Assembly (NCBI GenBank): GCA_002224055.1
Contig: AZLU01000170.1
Coordinates: 1 to 64,000, forward strand
Length of the DNA: 64,000 nt
Reading direction: 5' to 3'
DNA from: Pezizomycotina sp. ARF18
Lineage: Eukaryota > Ascomycota
Below the pieces are notes generated by a model that saw only the letters and a program-made list of their open reading frames with translations, was not told the origin of the DNA and searched no databases. The translations under genes and the position numbers were made by a program. Shown here piece after piece: positions 56,708-64,000 of the stretch; the first letter of the stretch is position 1, and the number at the start of each line of letters is the position of its first letter.

Positions 56708-58403
56708 AATGAATATTCTAGAACTACATAATCCTATTAGTAGCTAGTTGTTCAAAACCATACAGAATTGGTCGATCGGGCAAATGAAAATCTAAACCTG
56801 CATAAAAACGTGTAATATTGATTCCGTTGTCATGATGAGTAATTAATAAAACTGCGCATCTGATATTTCCGGTTAGAATATCTCAGAGACAGATACATCG
56901 GACTTGCTTTGCATCATGCTCCTTGTTTTCACCATATCCGAGTCCCTTGGCTGGTGTGGTGCGGAGTTTCTAAACCGCCGCAAACCATCATAAAAAGATG
57001 TAAAGAATAGTGAAAATGCAATTAAAAAAAGGAACAGAACGCCTTCAAGCGGGTGCGGCCATGATAGAGATGAAAGAAAGAAGATAATCAATCAGAAATG
57101 GTTTGTAAGATAGTAGCGAAAATAGGAAAAAAGAGAAACGAAGATTTCCAAATATCATTTGTACAGAGGCCCATGAAGGACAACCCTTTTGTAGTCCTTT
57201 CCCTTCCGACTCGGAGGTTCGGAGGCGTAGTATACGAGGTGGAGCGACCCATCCCCGTATTTCTTGCCTATGTGTATTTCAAATGTCGTGAGTTAGTAAA
57301 CCGTTGAGACTTGCCGTTGGTACTGCTTAAGTTGTGTGAGTCGATCGATGGATTAACCATGGGAAGGAAGTATGGAGACTTACAATACAGTGCGCCACTA
57401 GCGGTTCGATAAATTTCAGCGGTGTATCATTGTCATTATCGTCATTCTCATCGTCCGACACCTTACAAGAGAGGCTACGTCCAACAGGCAAATAAGTTAG
57501 TAGCGACTTCACGCAGAGCAGCATTATCTAACGTATCAATACAGTAGAGTTAAGACCTCGAACATATTATACTTAACAGCTCCTTTTTGGACCACCAGCC
57601 TTCAATCCCACCGGCCTTGAAGCGCCTTTTAGCCACAATGCCCGAGGTGTCGAATCTTGAAACCCAACTAGAATATCGCTGGTGTATTCGAACGCCAGGT
57701 CTTGCAGCTTCCTGTCTTCCTGCAACGAAAAGCAGCAGGCCATCGCTAGGTTGCTTAGGGGAGTGAGGGACTCCGTGCGACGACGGGACAATCTGCAAAT
57801 AGTACGAGGGTGTACTGCCCGTGCGGAAGAAAATTTAGAGTAGAGGTCAGGAATACGGCAGAACTGTTATCTCGGATGATCACTAGAGAAACAAAAAACA
57901 CGTTGCAGGTGACGTCGCTTAGCGTCAGCTCTTGTTACCATTGCGGTTCTAATGAAAATGTAGTTCGTGACGGAATATGTAAGCTAAGGAGAAGAGATAA
58001 CCTACCGTTGAAGTTCCTGCCATCCCCGCGATCGCGATGAGTCTATTAGTGCCCCTGTACTGTCTGTACGGAACAGCCTTTATCATGAACGTAACCCCTG
58101 ATTTATCCCGTTGTGGAGCTTCGCTGGTCGACTTCGTAGTGGCTGCCGGGTCCGACCTCCATCCGTCGTGGATGCTGGTGTAACCTCCACGACGGCGGGC
58201 CAGCATACTGAGACGGCGAAAGAGTTTTGTGCCCTTTTCTTCCTTTTATCATCCTCTTCGTGAGCTTTCCACTCGCGAAAACGTTGTCGCCATCCTTACT
58301 ACGAGTCAATTTGTTACTTCCCGCCCCGCAAAACTTCCCTCGAAAACCTCTCCCTCTTCAGCCTTGTATTCTGTAGCATCATCGTCATCGTTATCATCAT
58401 CGT
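56708..58403. other. Spacer with weak minus-strand coding signals
   Basis: Minus-strand pieces at 57573-57791 (LAMACCFSLQEDRKLQDLAF) and 57470-57540 (DNAALREVATNLFACW) read like protein and may belong to one interrupted gene, but I cannot name it or set its ends. An ATC-type trinucleotide repeat at 58378-58403 runs into the gap. Confidence 0.3.
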
Positions 58404-59038
58404 NNNNNNNNNNNNNNNNNNNNNNNNNNNNNNNNNNNNNNNNNNNNNNNNNNNNNNNNNNNNNNNNNNNNNNNNNNNNNNNNNNNNNNNNNNNNNNNNN
58501 NNNNNNNNNNNNNNNNNNNNNNNNNNNNNNNNNNNNNNNNNNNNNNNNNNNNNNNNNNNNNNNNNNNNNNNNNNNNNNNNNNNNNNNNNNNNNNNNNNNN
58601 NNNNNNNNNNNNNNNNNNNNNNNNNNNNNNNNNNNNNNNNNNNNNNNNNNNNNNNNNNNNNNNNNNNNNNNNNNNNNNNNNNNNNNNNNNNNNNNNNNNN
58701 NNNNNNNNNNNNNNNNNNNNNNNNNNNNNNNNNNNNNNNNNNNNNNNNNNNNNNNNNNNNNNNNNNNNNNNNNNNNNNNNNNNNNNNNNNNNNNNNNNNN
58801 NNNNNNNNNNNNNNNNNNNNNNNNNNNNNNNNNNNNNNNNNNNNNNNNNNNNNNNNNNNNNNNNNNNNNNNNNNNNNNNNNNNNNNNNNNNNNNNNNNNN
58901 NNNNNNNNNNNNNNNNNNNNNNNNNNNNNNNNNNNNNNNNNNNNNNNNNNNNNNNNNNNNNNNNNNNNNNNNNNNNNNNNNNNNNNNNNNNNNNNNNNNN
59001 NNNNNNNNNNNNNNNNNNNNNNNNNNNNNNNNNNNNNN
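58404..59038. other. Assembly gap (635 N)
   Basis: Unsequenced or collapsed bases, directly after an ATC/GTC trinucleotide repeat. Open frames that appear to span it are artefacts of the N run. Confidence 0.99.
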
Positions 59039-61345
59039 TTGCGTTCTCGTTGCTATTCGAGGTCACAACTTAACATCACTGAGCAAATTTGGCTCCAGTG
59101 GAGGTACCTTAGCTTGAGTTGGTCCACAGTGGTCTCAGAGCATCACAGTCATTGCCTAACAATCGGTCCTCTGCTTAGACAGGCGTGATTTATCCTAGAT
59201 GGGCCTACAAACACCAGCAAGCTATAATGCTTCCGTCACGTAGGTGATCACCTAGACTCCCACCGGACTGAACTTGACAATTTAGTTCGGTGAGTATACG
59301 TCGCATTCTCAATCATGATATCTTAAGATCCAGCGCGTATTGGAAGACTCATATTGGAGTGTATAGTCTTATGCTAGTATCGTAGAGTTGGAGCAAGCGG
59401 CTGCACAAGCAAGTTTGCTGGTTATCACATATGTGCATAATTCAAGAGAGCATCGCTTTTCTATGAAATAAGGGCCAAACAGTACTCAAATTCTAGAAAC
59501 TTGAAACCTAGACTGATTTGCAACATTTGAAGGTTAGTATCAACGATTTTGCTACTAGAGCAAATTGAATTTGTTATATCAATAAATTGTGCCAATATTG
59601 CGCTAACCTGCAGAAACAAAGATTGCACGCCCGTCACAGTACGTGCATGTGGACTAGCTGCTATGATAATATGTGATACACAGAGCGATCAATTTCACGG
59701 CCGGTAGTATTCCTTTCCGGCCGGTATCGAGGCAAATCAAATCTCCTCCGCCATCTTGAGGCGTCCGGAGATTCAAAAAAAAAAAAAAAAAGTAACCGGG
59801 AGGTCCGTTTCCAATCCCGAAGTGAAATATACTCTAGAGGTCGCGATCACAATCATTGACGAAGGAGAAAAGGCTATGATTCATCCTTGGCACTCGTTCA
59901 CAGAACGGGCTGTACGACGTGAAGGAATATATTGATGATTTAAATCTCCAACTTGAATCCCATGGGAGAAATAGAGAATAAAGCAATCGAATCGCGGTGT
60001 CCTGTTCGCGGCACATGCGATAATAATAATATCTTAGTCGGATCAAGAAGTTAAAATTTATAATACCAACGTATCGAGAAGCGGTCAGGAATTCGAGCCG
60101 CTAGGGTTATATTCCCGTGCTCATTAGCCGAAGTTAGGAACAATTTCGCTACCAGAAAGTTGAATTGGCAAAGTCTTGTGAGGAGCTCCGCTCTCTTTTC
60201 TGACAACCCCTTTTCTGACAACCAATAGTCACAGACCCATCGTGTGGGAACAAAGTCAGACAACTCTTCCCTTTCCTGAATCTGGATATTCGTGGCGTTC
60301 TTTCATGTTTACCATTTTCTTTCACGGCTTTCTGATGTTGGGACGATGGCTCTGCTTTTAGCGCGAGTTTGCTTGGCTTTGAGGTTCAAAATATTTAAAA
60401 AAATTTTTTTTTTTGTTTTGTTTTGTATAGGGAATTGTTACTTTTGCTGTTTTTGAGGTGTCGGGCGCCTTTTTACCTCGGGGTTGGTTCCAAGTGTACA
60501 ATATTTGGCTAAATGCCGTGCTGGGGGCCGGTCACTCTTTCTCTCGGTGGAGCTAGCCTCTATTGGCCAAACAGGAGTCCCATCGAATTTCACCGCTTTA
60601 AGTTAAGGCAACCGACACGGTGGCGTTTTTTTGCACCGAGCTTCGGCAAGTCTCTCTGCCCATCGCGAAATCAGGGGCAAACTATAGCGTTTCCCCATTA
60701 CACTGGCACCGCTGACTCGGGGGGTGGTGGAGTCTCGATGGTATGCTTTTTTGAGACACTCTAGTTTTTCTTTGTCTGCATTGCATGAATGATGACCCCA
60801 CGTTACCACAGCCTTTCGCGTGCTCTAAGCACCTTTTTTATTGGACACTTTTGCCAAATAAGGGAGCGAATCGAGAGAATTGCCGGTCGTGGTGGAGACC
60901 CCAAGGCCTTTATTAATGGCTCGGAGCCCGCAATCAGTGAACTTGAGATCCTCTTCCCAAATTCGTTCGTAGCGAGATCTGGCTTCAAAAGCTGCTCCAG
61001 CCTCCAGGAAATCGTCACGAAGTCTTAGCTTAGGAGATCCAATTATCTCGCCGGGAAAGCCGCAAGTATGGGGGTACGATATTATTGGAATCAACCTAAA
61101 GGCTTTTTCATCTTCGGGTGCATACTGGTATGAGTTTTGGTCCATAAACAAAGACTCTATTTAAATTGCGTTGCTGATCACGACTGCTCTTGATAGTCAC
61201 AAATGCCTTGACAATAATATCAGTGCTATTGAGTAAACGTTCCATCTTGTCTGCTTATTGTTTGCTGTGAAATCAACTCCTCATTGCTGACTGGAATAGC
61301 CCGACGGCTCATACACTTCGACGTTAAAACATTCAGCATAACAAG
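59039..61345. other. Spacer; one possible minus-strand gene at 60.6-61.15 kb
   Basis: The minus-strand frame 61151-60825 (for example ISYPHTCGFPGEIIGSPKLR and LEAGAAFEARSRYERIWEED), followed after one stop by another minus-strand piece at 60809-60603 (CNADKEKLECLKKAYHRD), has protein-like composition. I do not recognise it. 59039-60600 holds nothing I can support; poly-A near 59776 and poly-T near 60404 are the only landmarks. Confidence 0.3.
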
Positions 61346-62624
61346 ATGGCGTACGTTATTATATTTTTTTATCGCCCATTCCAGTCATCTCAAGTATTGT
61401 TACGTACACGAGAACTAATATTTCGAATTTCCCCCTTAACAGTCGTTCTTGCCGTTTACATCGACTCGTATCTCTTTCTGATCACTTCTACAACGTTAAG
61501 ACTTGGGTGGGGCTTAATAGCCCGCGGTCTGTGAGGTCACGATCCTGCTGTGTCTCTTAACGTATATGAGCACCAAAATTGTATGTTTTTTCCCGATCAT
61601 TCTCCAAGTTGCAGCAGTGTTTTCAAGTTTACCCTTCGCGTATCTAACGAAACTTGCATGTAGATTATATATTTTTCCTGGTCGAAAGAGTGTACATGTT
61701 CGCTCCAAGTTACCTCGAAAGAAAGACAACTATACCTGTTCAACACGTTTGGCGTGCTCCGTAAGCCACAACATCCTCTATCAAAAGTATTTAGTTTGCA
61801 CCCTTTCAGTGCCTGACCGTCAACCATAGTACCCTTTGGCACGATCGTCACTCTGGCGTTTGTGTATCGTATCGGTCACCTCGATCACGATGGCCAATGT
61901 AAGATCGGAATGGGCTTCCCGCCAACATCCGTTACTCCTCTTCGACTCTACGTGAACATCTACTTGACGTCCTCTTCCTTGCGCCACTGCTCGGTTTATA
62001 TCAGTTCGAGCAGGCGAACCCGCGCTTGCGCTTGCTTGCGAAGCGCACGTTCATCGGCAGTTGCCTCACATTGTCGACCAGCATCGCAAACCTGATCGCG
62101 CTCGCGACGCAGATCCGTCATGGCGGAGAACATGCCTGGATCTGCCATCTTTCTTGTACAGCGGACATCATCTTCGCAGCGATAGTACTGCACTGGATCA
62201 CGAGCAGCGACGTCGAAGGGAAGGCCCGGCCGGCGCAGCCTGCAGCGCCGGAGAACTTCCAGTGCCAGGCTTGCAAGAACTATAAGCCGCCGTTCCGCCT
62301 TAGCAAATACAAGCCTATGGCCAAATTCAGGCGTGGGCTTAATATAACGACGGTGGAGACCAGAACGAGGATGACGGAGCATCTACGCTAGCGAGCACGA
62401 TTGGGAATAATAAGGATGCCCCGGATATGGTCGCTTATGGGAATAAGGAGCCGGCCCATGCTCGTGTTGAGCGAGGTGCGATACGAACATCGCTGCCGGT
62501 GACGGAAGAGGAGGATGTCGCAGACGTTGGAAGAGAGACAAGGCCGAGGACGGTCACATCCGCCATTGCAAGCACGAGAGATCTTGAATCCGCTATGATT
62601 CGAGGATCGAAGAGTACTATCTGA
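61346..62624 (+). CDS. Fungal multi-pass membrane protein, unnamed family
   Basis: Pieces in sequence: a first helix region with ISPLTVVLAVYIDSYLFLIT and then STTLRLGWGL; CLLTYMSTKI before a donor at 61581 (GTATGT); IFFLVERVYMFAPSYLERK after an acceptor at about 61666; a second intron (GTAAGC...CCATAG) of about 65 bases; then FGTIVTLAFVYRIGHLDHDG and CKIGMGF, NIYLTSLFLAPLLGLYQFEQ, RTFIGSCLTLSTSIANLIAL and AWICHLSCTADIIFAAIVLH with WITS. A charged, disordered tail closes with VTEEEDVADVGRETRPRTV and stops at 62624. The pattern STTLRxGxG, then YxxxKxxYxFLVER, then CxIG, NxYLTxLF, FIGSxxTL and AWxCxxxCxAD is one I know from hypothetical integral membrane proteins of filamentous ascomycetes. Function unknown. 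Start uncertain; about six frame changes. Confidence 0.75.
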
Positions 62625-63448
62625 GCACGAGTAGTCTCAAAAATTCTGCATATACCCTAATTCTTTAATATAATCCCTGTACATGTACTTCTAGCATCGC
62701 CGAGTCTACGTATAAATTCAATTCAACCTTTGACTTACACTGGTTCAGCTCGTTAATAAAACTAGCCAGGACTTTCCGCATCGGCACATGTACCTACCGT
62801 TGGAGCGCGTAATCTCCGATAGTCTCCTTTGGACCCTTGGTACGTTGGAGGCGTCGCTTCGAACCCATGTCTTGTCCGCTACTTCGCAGAATCCTTCTCG
62901 CAAATCGCTACAAGGCCATATGCTACCCTCGCTCGTCCTTTTACGTAGACCCTATAGGTCCCGGACTACGTGTATCGATGCTTATAGATGCTTACGCCGT
63001 ACACTTTATTTACACATCGGGAAGAAGTCCATCTTTCTACATCTATTTTTTGTTTCCCTCCGGGGAGTAGGCTATGAAAACAACGAAAATCTATGTCCAA
63101 ACAACGGGCATGTCCTCTTACTACTTCGGACTCGCGATGACATTAGTATATCGGCTCGCTGCTGATGGCGTCGATGGGATGCTCAGAGTGTCGACGCTTG
63201 AAGCCTACGCACGCTGGCAGAATGAACATAACCGGTCGCTGAGCAGATATAAAATATTATATCGCTGCCTGCTAGGAAAACAAACGGGGCGTATCATACT
63301 GGCGTAGATCTATGATAATAGGATAGGTGTTACAGAAATCAATATTCGCGGAGTTGCGCCTTGTTCCGTTATGGATCCCCTCCGTCAGCGCGTGAAGTAT
63401 ATATTTTTCGGTGTAGTATTAATGTTGTATTAGTCGCTGAGCGGTTGT

Positions 63449-63450
<2 letters not shown>

Positions 63451-63489
<39 letters not shown>
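63451..63489. repeat. T39 homopolymer
   Basis: Thirty-nine T in a row, non-coding. Confidence 0.9.
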
Positions 63490-63492
<3 letters not shown>

Positions 63493-63642
63493 CGAGATAC
63501 TAAGGAGTTGTGGTTGGTCGATTATCAGATATCTTGTCTGGTTCAAGTTTGTTTGCTTGATATCTTTCAAATAAGAACAAAAAGACTTGAAAAGGCCAAG
63601 GAATACGGGCTGGGCTGAATATCTGACTGTTACAGTAGCAGA

Positions 63643-63699
63643 TTATTTATTTATTTATTTATTTATTTGTTTATTTATTTATTTATTTATTTATTTATT
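63643..63699. repeat. (TTTA)n microsatellite
   Basis: About fourteen TTTA units with one TTTG. It lies about 130 bases upstream of the last gene start. Confidence 0.9.
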
Positions 63700-63828
63700 G
63701 AGCGGCAGCTACTGCCTCTTCAGTATTTATTCACCATAGTCACCATCTTCAATTAAATTTCTCACTTGTTATCGGCAACTAACTATTACGTATACCGCTT
63801 CGAGACAAATCATATTACATCTAATAAA

Positions 63829-64000
63829 ATGCCCCTTTCAGAAGAGTTTAAGCAAAAGCTCAGGGAAGGCGGTTATCTCGATGACGATGGCCTTTCGTTA
63901 CGACGAGTATCGCACGGCTCACCCTTGCGAGGAGTTGCTCTGGGTGGCGCCCAACTTTCACCGTCGAGCCTACGAGGACCCGACTCACCACAATCCGATC
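63829..64000 (+). CDS. 5' part of a hypothetical gene, cut by the window end
   Basis: ATG at 63829 opens a frame that stays open to the last base (MPLSEEFKQKLREGGYLDDD, then SLRRVSHGSPLRGVALGGAQ and SSLRGPDSP). The start sits in good context (TAAAATGCC). The reading is charged and disordered-looking. Too short to identify. Confidence 0.5.
   Translation, partial: MPLSEEFKQKLREGGYLDDDGLSLRRVSHGSPLRGVALGGAQLSPSSLRGPDSPQSD

Larger units (their letters stand above)
62625..63828. other. Spacer with possible small frames
   Basis: Plus-strand frames at 62788-63165, 62837-63070 and 63074-63307 overlap and have no recognised motif; I do not call them. Confidence 0.4.

Noticed and set aside
58229-59188. 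319- and 250-codon frames across 58.2-59.2 kb
   Set aside because: They exist only because the N run contains no stops.
1-64000. Retroelements, virus-like elements or other capsid-bearing elements
   Set aside because: I looked for reverse-transcriptase, integrase, protease and capsid-type motifs and for long terminal repeats, and recognised none. The coding remains at 29.3-30.2 kb and 7.3-7.7 kb are too unclear to assign.
1-64000. Alternative genetic code to explain in-frame TAG/TAA
   Set aside because: Most clear genes end in TAA, TAG or TGA at the expected place (GH55 TGA/TAA-type ends, DUF4396 TGA, HHE TGA, His-rich TAA), and the main problem is frame shifts, not stops.
1-64000. tRNA, rRNA and CRISPR arrays
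   Set aside because: No cloverleaf-type sequence with a GTTCRA box in the right place, no rRNA stretch and no regularly spaced direct repeats were seen.

Overview
The window looks like a contig from a filamentous ascomycete (Pezizomycotina). The evidence is: short introns of about 55 to 140 bases with GTAAGT/GTATGT donors, CTAAC-like branch points and YAG acceptors; a GH55 beta-1,3-glucanase; a fungal rhodopsin-like seven-helix protein; a fungal-type HHE hemerythrin; a GPI-anchored, dibasic-cleaved wall protein; and short homopolymer and tetranucleotide tracts between genes. There is one assembly gap (635 N at 58404-58... 59038). I see no rRNA, tRNA, CRISPR array, or recognisable retroelement or virus-like element.

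Layout. 1-2.6 kb: nothing I can support. 2.6-9.5 kb: a tandem group of related but unrecognised genes with helical or coiled N-terminal parts and hydrophobic C-terminal parts. 9.9-15.8 kb: two paralogous Cys-rich/Gln-rich genes in inverted, head-to-head orientation that share even their 3' flanks. 17-29 kb: five or six genes for disordered, charged, Pro/Ser/Lys-rich proteins with basic clusters, of unknown function. 30.5-48 kb: a block rich in secreted and surface proteins. In order these are a small Cys-rich repeat protein, a new small secreted family (two members, at 31.4-32.3 and 40.6-41.5 kb), GH55 between them, another secreted protein with a Pro-rich linker, a DUF4396 membrane protein, and a large His/Gly-rich protein with regularly spaced Kex2-type sites and a GPI-type tail. 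49.9-52.8 kb: a disordered protein with a hydrophobic C-terminus, then the rhodopsin-like gene. 56.1-56.7 kb: the HHE hemerythrin. 61.3-62.6 kb: a fungal multi-pass membrane protein. 63.8 kb to the end: the first part of one more gene. The rest of 53-64 kb is sparse.

The main caution is that nearly every recognisable gene changes reading frame by one base several times while its protein motifs and splice sites stay intact. Only the small secreted gene at 31.4-32.3 kb reads cleanly from start to stop. This fits uncorrected single-base indels in the assembly better than decay of every gene, but the sequence alone cannot decide. Gene ends below are given for the whole locus, with introns and frame changes described in the text. 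Longest-ORF gene calling will miss most of these genes.
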